Shown: positions 1-12,878 of the stretch, in pieces | Position numbering within the stretch: position 1 is the first letter of the stretch | Layout: every line of letters begins with the position of its first letter | DNA from: Climacteris rufus | Taxonomy: Eukaryota; Chordata; Aves; Passeriformes; Climacteridae | Direction: 5' to 3' | DNA: 64,000 nt | NCBI GenBank assembly: GCA_013398175.1 | Contig: VZRZ01004280.1 | Span: forward strand, 1 to 64,000 | The notes under the pieces: model-generated | Seen by the model: the letters and a program-made list of their open reading frames with translations, nothing else | Told to the model about the DNA's origin: nothing | Database searches by the model: none | Translations under genes and position numbers: made by a program

Positions 1-3000
1 AAGGCACGCCCAGGGCTTCCACAGAGCAGCGTTACTACAAGGCTCAGTGCCAGGGCTATTGGGAAACGGGGCGCACACGTCTCCGACCAGCCTTAGAGCT
101 ACGTCAAACATTGCACAATTCTCCCATGAATATTCACTTTATTTTTTTTTTTCCTTCAAAGATGAGGTGGGTTTAGCCGTGCTCAAATCTCGTATTTGCT
201 TTCCACGGCCATTTGCGTAATCAAGTTATATTGGCACAAGTGTTTGTACAAACCAGATTTCAAAAGCTGACACTGAAGTATTTGTAAAGATTGATTTTGA
301 GCCTTTGTCAAACCCTGCCATGGGTTGGTTACCTGATGCATCCCCAAAAAGCTGCTTGGCTCTCTCAGAGATGGGTTTAGATCAATCTGCAGGACAGGGA
401 AACCAAACAAAACTCAAGGACAGTTGCATAGACAGGTTCCTACACTGAAGGCGAGCGCGGACCAAATTAATACACGAGTTCTATGTCGGTTTGATAAATA
501 CTACAGAAGCATTTACAGTTGTCTGGTGGAGATACACTACAACTTTGGTGAAAGATGAGCTGCTTTTTGTGATTATTCAGTGAAAGCGAATTGATGGGTT
601 TTTTGAAAACCCTCAGGTCCAACAGATTTTAACCCTTGTGTCTCCTGCTAGGCACTGGTGAAGGGGAAGGAGCGGGCAGTGCCCAGCCCGGGTGCAGGGG
701 AGAGGGGCAGTGAGACAGAAAGCCGGGGCTGACCCCCGCGGGTCCCTCGCTGAGGGTGAGGGGACCGTGTCTCCAGGCTCCCCTCTCCTGCAGCGCGGTG
801 CCCCCGACTCCTCGGCCACAGCTGTGCTCTGACCTCACTGCCGGGGGTCATGGAGCACAGAAGGGGAGCGAGTGCTGCCGCGAGAAGCGCTAATGAATCC
901 TTTTTGACACGCTGCCAGAGCTGTGCCGCCTCCCCGCATGGCTGAGGGGTGACACCCCGACCCCCATGGTCCATCTGCTGCACCAAGTGTAAGTGTGGGA
1001 CTGGTGTCAGCACTGAGGGGGAGGAGTGCACCAAATATCCCCCCAGTACCTTTCCCTTCCTCACCACACGCCGTGGCTTAAGTGGAAGAGTAACTCTGAG
1101 ATGTTCAGGATTGTCCTGTCTGCTCAAGTCAGCCAGGGACAACCAGGAGTATTGCACCAGGACCGACCCCCACCATATGCCAGGGATTATCTCCAAGGAA
1201 TAGACATGGAATAGGCATACAAAGGTAGCTGATGCAGGAGGGACAGATCTGGAATCATTATGTCTAAGGCAGCCTATAAACGGGTACTTGAACCAGCAGT
1301 ACCACCAAAGCGTCCTCATAACTCCATCAAAGATTAGGCTTTGCAGACTTGACCCCCGCTGGCCAAAACTCTACGATCTCTGGGCGGCCCCACAGCACCA
1401 GTACAATCCTGGACAATTGTCCCTCCCTACAGCTCCAGATCAACACAATGCCTGAGCCTCCGGTGCAGCCATTCTCCACCCATTCAGCAGACCTTCAGAA
1501 AGACACCAACACACCCACCACCCTGCTCTCCCCACCCTTTCTTGAGTGATTGCCTTAAAGAGATCAGCGATTCTGTAACCAGTTTTTGTTCTGTGCTATA
1601 GAAAAGTGTGAATGGGCCTTCTGCAGCAATTGTTTCTAGAAAGGTCAGTTGTTTCAAACATGCTCTGACAAAAGCTACAAAAAAATGAACCTGGGGTTGT
1701 TTAAATACCTGCATCAGAACTTTGGATTCATGGCTTAGCATTTGAAGAAGTGAACAGAAATGACACAAAATACGCCGATTCACAAAGGGTTTTGTCACTT
1801 TTTTTTTGCTTAACAGTGGGATTCACATAGAAGAACTGGAACCTTGTTTGCTCGGCAATGTTTGTCTCACGCAACTTGCACCTTATGCTAGAGGAGCCAT
1901 GTTTGTCTCACAGGGCTGAGCTCACATATAAGGTCTTTCTTGACAAAAAAACTTTAAAAGGCTCTTACTTTCTCAAATGAGGTCATGCTCTAGGAGTCTA
2001 ATGCTCTCTCATTTTGACTTGAACTAAGCTTGAGGCAAACAGAGGACTGAATATGATGTTTTAATGATTTAAACATGGCCTTTCAGTATGACTATACTCA
2101 CTGCAGCAGGCCAGGATACCATTCTCATGAGCAGCATTTTTGCTTTTGCAGCAAATTTCACATGAACCAGGAAAAAACCCAACCCCCAAAGCAATCAAGG
2201 TCTCTATAGCTCATCTGAAAGGATCACCAGAGGTTTGCTACTTCTTCTTACCTTCGTACTAGGAATCTATTCAAGAACACAGTTCCAGGAACACAGGAAC
2301 TAATGAAGGCTGCTTTCCTATACATTCATGCCTGTGATTAATTACCTCTGTGTCTAAGGTACAAGCTCTAATTGAAGCTGGTCTCATGTCTGGAAACTTA
2401 TGTCTCTCCCTTATCTGGAATACTGGGTATCAGTGCAGAATGCAGTTTTCTTCTGATCTCTCATCTCCACACTTAGAAAAATTCTAAAAATGTAGTGACT
2501 GTGAGATCTGCCAGATTTGGTTGAAATTAATGAGCTACTCTAAAGCCAAACGATCCCGTATGCTGTACTTCCATAGGGAAGTGGGAAAGGCAGAGCATGC
2601 TACACTAAACCCCAGTTAGTTTTACCCCCTTTTTGGTGGTAAAGCCTCTGTGACCAAAATAATCCTACACTTACTCAAGTCTTTAAAGAAAGGCATGACA
2701 CAAGATAGTTATGAAGAAACCTAACAACACCTTACTGAATATTTCTCAGGGTACTAAGTCAGCCATTATTCTCTTTTGCCAAAAGAATCACAATTTACAA
2801 GAAAAAGCACTTTCCTCCTGTACCTTTCAAACAAAGCAGACATACAAAAGCAAACCATGGTACCGAGCGTCAATTTAAACATATAACCATTCAACAATTT
2901 TATCTTGAAGTTCAGCCAGCTCACTGGATACAAAATAATCCCAATATCCAGTACTTTCCATACCTAGCCTTTTTCTCAGTAATTATCTCAAAGACAGAAA

Positions 3001-6000
3001 AGTAAATTTGTTACAAGTATTGAGTTTTTTTCCTCTAAGTATTAAACTCGTTTGGTTTTTGAGTTTGTATTTTTTTATCAACATACCTGCTCTTCCTTTA
3101 GAAGTCCTTTTTTGTAAGCTTGCACAACCCCAGGTTGAAGTTGCATTACATTTTCTTGACCTCCTCTCCAAATCGCGTTTGTAATTGAAACATGAAAAAT
3201 AGTATATACTGTTCCTTTGTTGCAGCACTTTACTATTGCAGTACATGCACTTCCCACAGGCTCCTAGGGGACTTCAAGATACAGCAGACATTGGGATACA
3301 ATTTTAAATTTCTTTTAAATTCTGTTTTTGCAAGAAGTCATGTAATCACCTGTACCTTCAACTACTCTTCCCTAAAGAGAAGGCAGTTGAAATTAGTCAA
3401 ATGTTCCCCTTGCATTGCAAAGCTGCCTTTAGCTCTGGGTTTTCCTGTTGACATGTTTGTCATGCATGAACATTTACCACAGTAATTCCTCAGGTCATAA
3501 AACACTCATTTTGGGGGAATCTTGGTTAAGCAAATGAATAATTGTTGCTTTTTTTTAAAAAAAGAGCTAGCCTACAAACTTAAGAAAATCATGTCAAATA
3601 ATGAACGTTTAGTATTTTTCACTGGCTTTTTTTTTTTAAAAAGACACTACAAACATCTAAGTCTCTTCCCTGATTAATTATTCAATGGGATTTCATCTCT
3701 TCATGAAAATTCCTTGGAAAGAAATAGGAAAAGTTATCTTAACTGTCAACTTTGCCAGAGACACCAAAAGAAATTCAGACAAACCTTGCAAAAGCTTATA
3801 GTTGATAAGCCAGACTGACAAAAATACAGATGCTCCCAAGATGTTTATATGATTTCTTTGAAACTTTGTGGCTTTGTACTTTGAGTATTAGTCACAGAGT
3901 GTGAAATCACACTCATTTAAGAACCGACGAGCAAACAAGATTTGTCATCATCAGTCATAGTTTTTTTGCATATGGGACTATACATCCTAGGCCTGAGACA
4001 CAAGCATACTTTGACTTTGAACAGAAGTCATTTTTGAAAGCATTTTTGTCTTATCCTAGATGTCAGGAAAAAAATGGTTGGGTTTTTTTTCATTCTAGCT
4101 TTTGACAGTTTGTTTACTTATATGGGAATATGGAAGAAGTTGCAGGTCTGTAAAGCAGTCATAGACTCAAATCAATATTCCAAGGCACAAAAAATCCATA
4201 ATGGTCTGGCAATTATAGTATTAAACTATCCCCTCAGACAATTTACAATAATGCCTTTTAAAACGCTTTCTAAAGCAGCCCAGACATACCCGAGACTTCA
4301 AAAAAAGTCTAAGGACAGCTTTGAAAACAGGTAATTCCTGTGAGTCTGAAGGCTCAGCTCACGTGTGAATCCCTAACCTGCTCAAGGCTGGAACCCTTCA
4401 GTGCTGCACCTCCAAGGCAGCCTGGGCAGGAAAGGTGCTTTTTCATTCACAGACTGATTGTCTCTTCATTGACCAAATGTGTTCTTTTGGCAGATATGCC
4501 TATGTTCATAGAGACAGGTGACATCTTTTGCTAGGCAAACTCTCAGAGCTGCAGCAGAGAGCGTGGATTCAAAGACAACAAACAGCACACAAACAGGGAA
4601 GCAATAAGCAGACAAGCCATTGTTATGGCAGTCTGGATCCTTGCACTTCTTGCCTTTGCTGAGTGCCTGAGCTCCAGAAGCTCCGGTTTTCTAGCAAGGG
4701 AAAAGGAGACAGAAGAGAAGGGGACAGATATTCAGTGGTACCTGCAAAGGAAGCAGATTTGATATAAACTACCTGCTTGGAAGTGCTTTCTTTTGTGCAG
4801 GTCTACAGCCCAGTGACACCATGCAAATCAACAGCCTTGTTTCGCACACGGCATTGATGCCATGCAAGCTCCGTGACTCTTCCCTAGGAGCACAAAAGAG
4901 AAAAAAGGCTACTAGAAGTGGCAGCAAAATCTGTCAGAAGCCTTTCCTAATTTAAGAGGCTAATTTTTTTTTTCAATTTCCCATTTACTTGTAGAAATTA
5001 AGAAAATCTCCACCAGCAAGTATCATCTCTCACCATTTGTAGCACCAGCTCTCTAAGTCATTCAGCATTCACCATCTTTCAGGCACCCTTTCTTTTCTGA
5101 TGTCTCTCAGTACCTTAGAGGATCTCACAGAGGGGAAACATACTTTGTTAACCTTTAAGTGATGCATATTTAATCAATACCTCTTTGGACTAGCAAAGAA
5201 ATGACAATGGCAGTTAGAAAATAAAGCTCTTTTTTAAAATTCCTTTTTTCTTCTTTTTCTTTTTCTTATTTTACCAGAAGTGAAGTCTGAGAAGCTGAAT
5301 TAGACTGAGACACATTATTAAAGCAATAGGGAGACAAGCTGATTTTACAGACTGGTCTCTGCAAAGTCAGACCAGCTGCAGCACACATCAGTTCTCTACA
5401 GTGACTGGGCAAGTTTCAGCAATACCAGTTCTTACACCTGCTGAGCCAAGATACCAGGCTTCTAAAAGCATGTAAGATTTGGTGTTTTAAGAATGTAATG
5501 AAACAGGATATGTATTTCTGTTTAAATGGTTAACTCCATAAATGCATACTTACCTAACACCTTTCCTGTTAAGCCAAGTAGTCTCTATAAATTAACTAGG
5601 CAGAGCTTCCTCAGTACAGGAATGCATCCAGCCAGATGCTTTGTACAGTAGAAAGGTATAGAATTATAAATACACACACTTGCATTTGACATATACATTT
5701 TAATAGTTATGAACAAACGTTACTGATTCCTACCTGTAATGTGCAGACTGCACTGAGGAGGTGGGGAAGTGCATTTTTAAAATATCTTAACATGCAATTG
5801 CTCATTTAATGAGAATGGAGGGTGAGAGGGGCAGAGGGGAACACTCACAGTTGCTCAGACCTGTGGGTTTTCAACCACAGTTCAGAGCAGTTTGGGGGAA
5901 GTTTCCCAGAGGGACAGAAGATATTTAGTTATTCAAATCAATGCTGATGTTCCCTTTATAAAACTCTGAAACTGCCTGGCTTTCTGTTTTACCCTAAGGC

Positions 6001-6796
6001 ATCTGCTGTCCAGTTCAGTGGTTCACACACAGAAAAGCATCAAGAAAAATTACTTGTGGATTTGTAATTTTTGAAGGAATCTCTGATACTACAACAAACA
6101 CTACCAAATAAACCAGACTTATTTCACTGTGGGATATGACAGTTTGTGTCCACATTTGGATCCTCCTGAATCAGCATTTATTACTGCAATACCTCTGAGT
6201 GATCTCTCAATTGTTTAAGGCATGTAGAATTAGCTCATCTATATCACATGGATTGAACTTGCAAGTGCCTATATGCTGCTTCATCCTTTAACATGAAGTT
6301 ATTAATCAAGGTGTAGATGAGGAAGCAATGTTTAACTACTACAGCAACTGCAGGTTATCTTATGCCAAGTTTAATACAAAGAAACATTTTCCAGTTCACT
6401 GAAGACTCACACCAAGTGCATGGTTTCGTGTGATGGAGCCAATATGCCTGTAACAACTGAGTTTGAAAACCAAACTGTATCATTTAGCAAAATGATATAA
6501 TTCTTCACACCCCCTGACACTCCCAGCTGCAATTCCCTTTCCAGAGGATTGAGAACTGCAGAGGACAGTGCACAGCAGCCAAGGTCACTCATGGGAAAGC
6601 AGAGCCTGTCAGACACAGCTTCATGTTCAGCAACCTGCTTGGTTCAGATCTACAAAAAACCACCGAGTTCCAGGCAGATGTCTTCCCCTGGCACAGCCAT
6701 TGCCAGCACATTCCAGAAACCCATCCATCTTTGCCCCCTTCTCTATTCCCTGCTAGCTTGGGGCTTTTCCCCAGCAACAGCTTCTGATGGTAAACA
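1..6796. other. Left flank, no recognised gene; exon-like minus-strand segments
   Basis: I recognise no gene here. Base composition is mostly AT-rich with a GC-richer patch at about 640-960. On the minus strand several segments have good splice signals and open frames: 183-386 (acceptor after a pyrimidine tract, 67 codons, stop, then AATAAA at 138-143), 3087-3263 (59 codons between acceptor CCCCTAG and donor GTATGT), and the pair 4773-4883 plus 4543-4690, which join in phase and end in a hydrophobic tail. None matches a protein I know, and open frames of this size also occur by chance, so they are not called as genes. In human the convergent gene CLBA1 lies on this side of CDCA4; I could not recognise it. 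Confidence 0.5.
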
Positions 6797-8138
6797 TTTA
6801 TTATTTTATAATCAAATCATACACTGTACTTGAATTATCCCTTTCCCCCAAAAAGTCTCATAAGAAGCTTAATTATAGACACTCTAAATAAATGTGCTTG
6901 AAGAAAAGACCACCATCCCATGTTGTATTATTTTTTGTTATTAAAAAAAAGCCAAGAGGAAACCCTTGGTAAGAGTGGAACATATTAATTATGACAAGAC
7001 ATCATGACATACGAACCAGTGAGATTTAAAGGCCGCTAATAACACTTTTTGTAGTAATTAGTGCAAGATAGTTATCCCATATAAACAAATATTTGATGGT
7101 AGACTTCAGTGACAAACAATTCACTTGATGACATTTACATATAAATACACATAAATAAAAACCTACATCATTTAGGTTTGTAGTTAACAAAAAGTATGGT
7201 CTGAAATGAATTAAATGTAATTGTATCTAGCTGGATCAAAGCTCTTCCTATAATGACACTCAAGTAGGTGGGGTATGAAAAGCATAAATGTACAATTCTC
7301 AATTTAGTAAAGTACTACTCTATAAAACAGAATCATGAAAACAGCTCTTACATTTTAATGCAAAGTATAAAATTGTATATTTACATTTACATACACTTTA
7401 CTGAACTACATTGGGTAGCTCGTGGTAAAAAAACATCCCTTTTTGAAAAATCTTGCAAAAAATACATCAGCTGCAGATATGATCAAAAGTTACTAAGTTA
7501 GCAGCTGACATAACATCTGTAGTAAAAAATATATTTTAGGAAAATACCTGGAAAAATCTAAGCACCAATAAACACTTTAAAACTATTTTTGAAGTAAAAA
7601 TTGTAGCAAAACCCAGAAGAAGCTAGCAAGGATAACAGGAACTATTGCATACTGCTCTTTAAGAGCCATGTAGCGACTTAAAACAGAAGCAGCAGACAGG
7701 GTAGGAGTTTTGTGGTGTAACCAAGTGGAAACTGGAGGAAAATAGGAAACCAACTTCTCTCTTTGTTTATTACCATTTTTACAGGGAGAAGTAAAAGAAG
7801 ATGAGAGAATTCCTCTCACTGAGCATATTCTCCATGAAGGTTAAAACAAACTGATAAAAGGAACCCAATTTCAAGAGCCTTGGACCCCAAACTTAGAAAC
7901 ATTTACTGTATGTACTTACAGTTCAGTGGACGATAGATCAGATTATTACACTACAAGTTGCAGGTTAACTTTAAGAGTTAACACTATTTTGCAATATGAA
8001 GTGCTTCTTTATATATATCTATATAATATATAGATATCTGTAAAATACTCGTGCAGATTTGATAGAACAAACTGTGGAAATAGCTTTCTCGAGTCTTTTC
8101 TTCCCATTAACAGATCTTTACCTCCTATACAAGGAGCT
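6797..8138 (-). other. CDCA4: Probable 3' UTR of CDCA4
   Basis: Sequence directly downstream of the CDCA4 stop on the minus strand. Two canonical AATAAA signals are visible on that strand: at 7766-7771 (about 370 nt after the stop) and at 6797-6802 (about 1.34 kb after the stop). Either could set the end; the longer form is used as the outer limit. An AT-rich simple repeat lies at about 8011-8039. The true 3' end is not determinable from sequence alone. Confidence 0.4.
8011..8039. repeat. AT-rich simple repeat (TA)n-like
   Basis: A run of alternating TA/ATA with TCT interruptions, inside the probable CDCA4 3' UTR about 100 bp beyond the stop codon. It is partly self-complementary. Confidence 0.7.
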
Positions 8139-8888
8139 TCAGGATTCAACAAGGATTTCCACAATATGATCAAGGTCATTAAGATCAGATTTACAATTAG
8201 AGTTAGAAGCTGTATTGGTTGGAGACGAAAATGTCTCAAGACCATCACAGTGTCCCATTTTTGTGTTGCTCATCATGCCTGTTAACATAGTATCAAGATC
8301 ATAGTAGGAATTGTCAACTTCTGAAAACAGATCTTCAACGGAGTTGGGACTTTTATTCTCCAGTGTCTCAAATATTTGATCTAAAGATTTTTGAAAGTTT
8401 CCTTTATTTTCTTGTGGATTCTCCATTTCCCACACGTTGCTCTGCAGGTTTCTCGGCGCCTGCACTGAAGAGGCTGTTGACATCGTTTCTGAACTATCCT
8501 GTGCCTGCTCACTCTCAAAGTCTTTACTGAAAGTACCATAGCCTGGAACTGGCTTTCCCTCAGCTTGATCCCTGGACGAACGGCAGAGGATATCTGTTGA
8601 AACAAGCCGATCCAGGGATGCCTGCCCTGTACTCTGGGTGTTTATCATCTGCCAAGTCCCGTCCTGAGTCATTTCCTCTTGGATCTGACGTACCGTGTTG
8701 GCTATAAGTACCGAGCGGCAAAGGTTGGGCTCAACCAGCATGTGACACAGCTGAAGTTTAACCAAGGACATATCTAAAAGCGACTGCCGCTGCAGATTAT
8801 AGGAAGGAATAGCCTTAATACCAGCCAGAGTCCCTTCAATATCGTCCTCGCCATCGAAACATTTTCTCTTTAATCCTCGCACAAACAT
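8139..8888 (-). CDS. CDCA4: CDCA4, SERTA-domain cell division cycle-associated protein 4
   Basis: Encodes 249 residues, close to the ~241 of human CDCA4. CDCA4 (also HEPP/SEI-3) is a nuclear transcriptional co-regulator of the TRIP-Br/SERTAD family, described as an E2F-responsive modulator of E2F-dependent transcription and proliferation. The N-terminus has the basic motif RGLKRKC (residues 4-10). The SERTA domain lies at about 27-74 and includes SLVKLQLCHMLVEPNLCRSV, matching human as I remember it. The C-terminal third keeps the conserved KSLDQIFETLE block (167-177), an acidic segment with SYYDLDTMLTGMM (194-206) and the end HIVEILVES. The whole coding region is one exon: a splice acceptor (TTTTAACAG on the minus strand) lies 6 nt before the ATG, as in human, where exon 1 is non-coding. 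Start ATG at 8886-8888, stop TGA at 8139-8141. The frame is intact. Confidence 0.97.
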   Translation of the reverse strand: MFVRGLKRKCFDGEDDIEGTLAGIKAIPSYNLQRQSLLDMSLVKLQLCHMLVEPNLCRSVLIANTVRQIQEEMTQDGTWQMINTQSTGQASLDRLVSTDILCRSSRDQAEGKPVPGYGTFSKDFESEQAQDSSETMSTASSVQAPRNLQSNVWEMENPQENKGNFQKSLDQIFETLENKSPNSVEDLFSEVDNSYYDLDTMLTGMMSNTKMGHCDGLETFSSPTNTASNSNCKSDLNDLDHIVEILVES

Positions 8889-11800
8889 TGTGTCCTGTTA
8901 AAACGAACAAACAAATTTAAAAAAATCTTGTACAACGGAAACAGCTCAAGGGGGAGGGGAAAAAAAAGACTAACAAAACAGAACAGCAACATTTACTCTT
9001 TTGTTAAAAAGCAAATTCTTTTAAGATAGAAACATCGGAATTGTCATACCATGTTATAGAATGGCCAGTGTGGTACAACAGGGGTCAGGAACATATGGCC
9101 CGGGTCCCAAAGACGACATTCGGGAACCGGGGCTGAGCAGGTCCATGCATGGCATCGGAGAGCGGCAGGGGCTCCCAGCTCCTGGCTCCCATGAAGCTGC
9201 ACACCTGATGGAAGTCAGGAGCCGCTGCTTCGCACAGAAGCAAACATCTCACGGGCTGTATTTCACCTACTGGAGAGGCAGTGTCTCCTCGCTCCTCCCG
9301 AGTTTCTACTGGCATGCTTAACCTCTAATTTTGGAAATAAAAATACAACCTGGCACACCATCTTTAAAAGATTTGACCCCTCCAGAACATTAACATGCCT
9401 AACACAGTAACATGAATAAAATACCATGGGCAGCATATGTGAAAAGCTTATTTTGACTACAAAGAGAGTAATATCTAGATTTGTTCCATGTAACTTGGGA
9501 CACTCAGCTGAGGTGCCCAGAGCAGTCCTTCCTGTTCCCTTACTCCGGTGAGTAAGTGAACGGCGTAATTCCAATAAGAACTGTGCAAGTGCAGTAAGGA
9601 CAGTCACAGTCATCCTCTGTACGGGCTTCTGTACTCATTTCCCTGAGAGTATGCTCTGAGACAGCAAAATTCCTGTATTCCTAGTTTAGTTCACCAGCTC
9701 AAAATACATGGGGTGCATGCAGGCTTCTCAGTATTCCCACCTAAAATCCCTTGCTGAATTCTCCAAGGGGCACCTCTCAAGTAGCAGCCTCAGTTCTTCT
9801 AAATGGCACTAATTTTGACAACAGTGCCCCATGCAAATATTGCAGCTGATCCCTTGAAATATAAAGTAACTTTTTTTAATGCAGAATATATCATTTTTTT
9901 AGTCTTATAAGAAATAGGTTGCAAATTGAAAGTTGGTAGCTGATATTTACATTTATACTTCTTTCTTATTTCTCTTCTGAATCTTCTGTTCTTAGAATTC
10001 CGGTTTGCCCAATATTTGGGGATTTTTTTAAGGTAGTGACCCAAACAAAACAGTTTTTCAACTAAAAGCTGATAAAAGCAAAATACTATTGCAGTGTCTT
10101 TCTGTATCATTTCCCATTTTTCTTGATAAGCTCTAAACTCTGCCTTGCTTTTCTGGTTGCTATGGTACATTCCACATATTTTCACAGAGTTCTCTCTCCA
10201 GCTTTTTCAGAGTCACTAAAAATCCATCAAAGGGCAACAACACTGTTCCTTTCAAAATACATTACATGCTTATCTCCTGTGAAAACCTGGGGATAGCACA
10301 GTAGCTAGATAAACACTTGGTCTGACTCTGTACAACACTTCTTACATTGCTGTATATATCCATGAAATAACCTTTCTTGGGATTTGCCGACTCTTAAAAG
10401 ATTTCTTTCCACTGAAGAAACAAAATTCTTTAGAAATCATAATGTGCAGAGACTACAATATTGAATTAACTTGGTCTTATGGTCATTTTTCACAACTTCT
10501 TAAAAGCTATCCATGGATTAGCAATGCACTAAATACTCTGGAAGTTTCTTTTAAAATTTTATCCTGTAACCTAACATATTTGCATTACTCCTGTTAAATA
10601 CAACACACATTATTCCTTGATAGTTCCTTTTCCGGATTTTTAGACATTCCTGCAAAGTTCCTATCAGAGGATATCCTATTTAATTTTTCCTACACTTATA
10701 TGTACAGTCATTTCTGAACACACCCTCCCCCAACAGGTGAAACAACCTCTAGAAACATCTTTTGGGACTGTGTACAAACCACGTATGATTACACCGTAAA
10801 ACATTAAACACTGTGCAGAGTTTGAAGCTGTTTTTATTTCAGCTTATATTCTTGTGAGGAATAATTAAAACTTTAATTGAATGTTAACCTGGTTTTCATA
10901 CATCTATTATTTGGCATTTGAATGCCTTCTAAGGCACACCAACAGAACAGAACACAGGAGAAAACCTGAAAACTGCAATACATCACGTGCACTTGGGTGT
11001 CTAGAAGCAGAGGAAAAACATTTCTGGACTCTGAAAGGTAAACCTTTCACAGCATTCATTGGATTTTTTAATGAAACTTGCTTTCAATTAGTATCTTACA
11101 TCATAAAACCAGTTCTTTGTCATCCTGTTCTCATGACTGCACAAAGTACCAGGTTATGGTTGCATTTAAGAAGCAAAAAGTGACGTACCAGTAATTGTGT
11201 TTGATGCAGTCCTTCCTCTTCTCCCATGCTACTGAGCAAGAGTCCATACAGTAAAAGTGAGAGCACCACCTACCAAGTACGGGGAAGCAGGAGTCAGGCA
11301 AGGACAGCAGATGCAGAACAAAATGGTCTATCCTCACAACATTCCCACAAACATGAATAGTACTGTTAAACCCAATGCACAACTAGAGCACAAATGTGAT
11401 TTGGCTAACAATACACCCAAAATCTGCAGAAGGGAAATACCAGTTTAATTCCAAGTCCCAGGCTACTGCCCTGACCTTTGGACCAGCCTCTCCCTTATGC
11501 CTACACCTCTGCCATTTAAAGAGCAAACAAAAATTTTTCATATGAGCATTAAAGTGTGCACAAACAAAAGTTAATGAAAGCAAGTCTTCCTTACTTTTAT
11601 TACAAAAAAGTTTTCACCTTTGTTGTACAAACCCATGTATATCTCTGTAGCATCTAGAGAAAATGAGGTGGCACAAACACAAAAGTGAAGCACAGCAAAA
11701 GATGAGAGAATTTTCCTCGACCAGCACAGAAACTTTATGACTAAGATTTACTTTGCAAGATGACAATAACGAAAATAATGACAGTAATTAAACTGCTTTA

Positions 11801-12854
11801 ACTATAAAGGCTGAGTTTTTAAAACACATTTAAAGCAAAGTAAGATTTGATATATCAAATACAACTTCCCATCACATGCAACAATTCCTTTAATTACTGA
11901 AACCAAAAAGAATGCTGTTTCAACAGGCTACAAACACTGTTATAATAAACTATGGAAATAATTCAGATACTTTTCCAGACATGTCTGTGCAGTACAAAAC
12001 AGTTCTGTGTCTGCAATTGAAGCGCATACCTAGAAAAGAAACAAGTAAAGAGGATGCACATGGACATCCATTCTTGTTTTCTGTTTTGGGTAGAAATAAA
12101 CCATTTTTCAAGAGTGTTTGCTCTTAGATGTGGAGGGGAAGAAGATGGCTGACAAAGGAGTTGGGGGTGGGAGTGCAGAAAACATGTTTTTCGTCAAGAA
12201 GCTGCACACTTGTTAAAATACCACAATGGGGGAAAAAAAAAGAACACCTTTAACATTCTCAAACCAAAATCTTTTGACTTGATCCCAGATATTCAAACTA
12301 AATGCTGTTATGCCATGGAAACTTTATTTCAACCAACCCATACTCTCATTTTCTTTTATGGACTAAGCTCATAGCAACTTTAAAAACACTCTCTTAAGGC
12401 ATCTGAACCACAACTTCAGTCAGACACCATATCAAGTCAATAAACTATTTCTTATTTCTGGCAAACAATTTATGACACTATAAAAGTTCAGAAGTTTTAG
12501 CTCCCCAGGTATACTTTCAAAACATTCTACAAATGAAAAGTGATCTCTTTGAAAGCCTGTATATGGTAACTATTTGAATCCCAAAATTTCTGCTTTACTG
12601 TAGGATAGGTGACAAGGGCATTAACATTGCCTAAAAACCCAACCAAGGAAAAACTAACCAAAAAATCCCCCACAATAATTAAAGATGGTGCAGCCATGAG
12701 GAAAACAAATCGAAATATTTTCTGGTGCTATTTGGTATATCTGACTGTTTTGGAGGAAGAAGTTTTGGCTGTTTGCCTCCCAGGATAGTGGAGTAATACA
12801 GGAGGGGACCACTGACATGAGCTCTTGGTAAAAGAGCCATTATCACATCCACAA

Positions 12855-12878
12855 ACTAAATGACTAAATGACTAAATG
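12855..12878. repeat. Short tandem repeat, 3 x 8 bp (actaaatg)
   Basis: Three perfect copies of actaaatg in tandem, in CDCA4 intron 1. Confidence 0.85.

Noticed and set aside
648..1319. 223-codon open frame on the minus strand
   Set aside because: GC-rich with no recognisable domain; overlapping frames on both strands. Likely chance; at most an unidentified decayed repeat.
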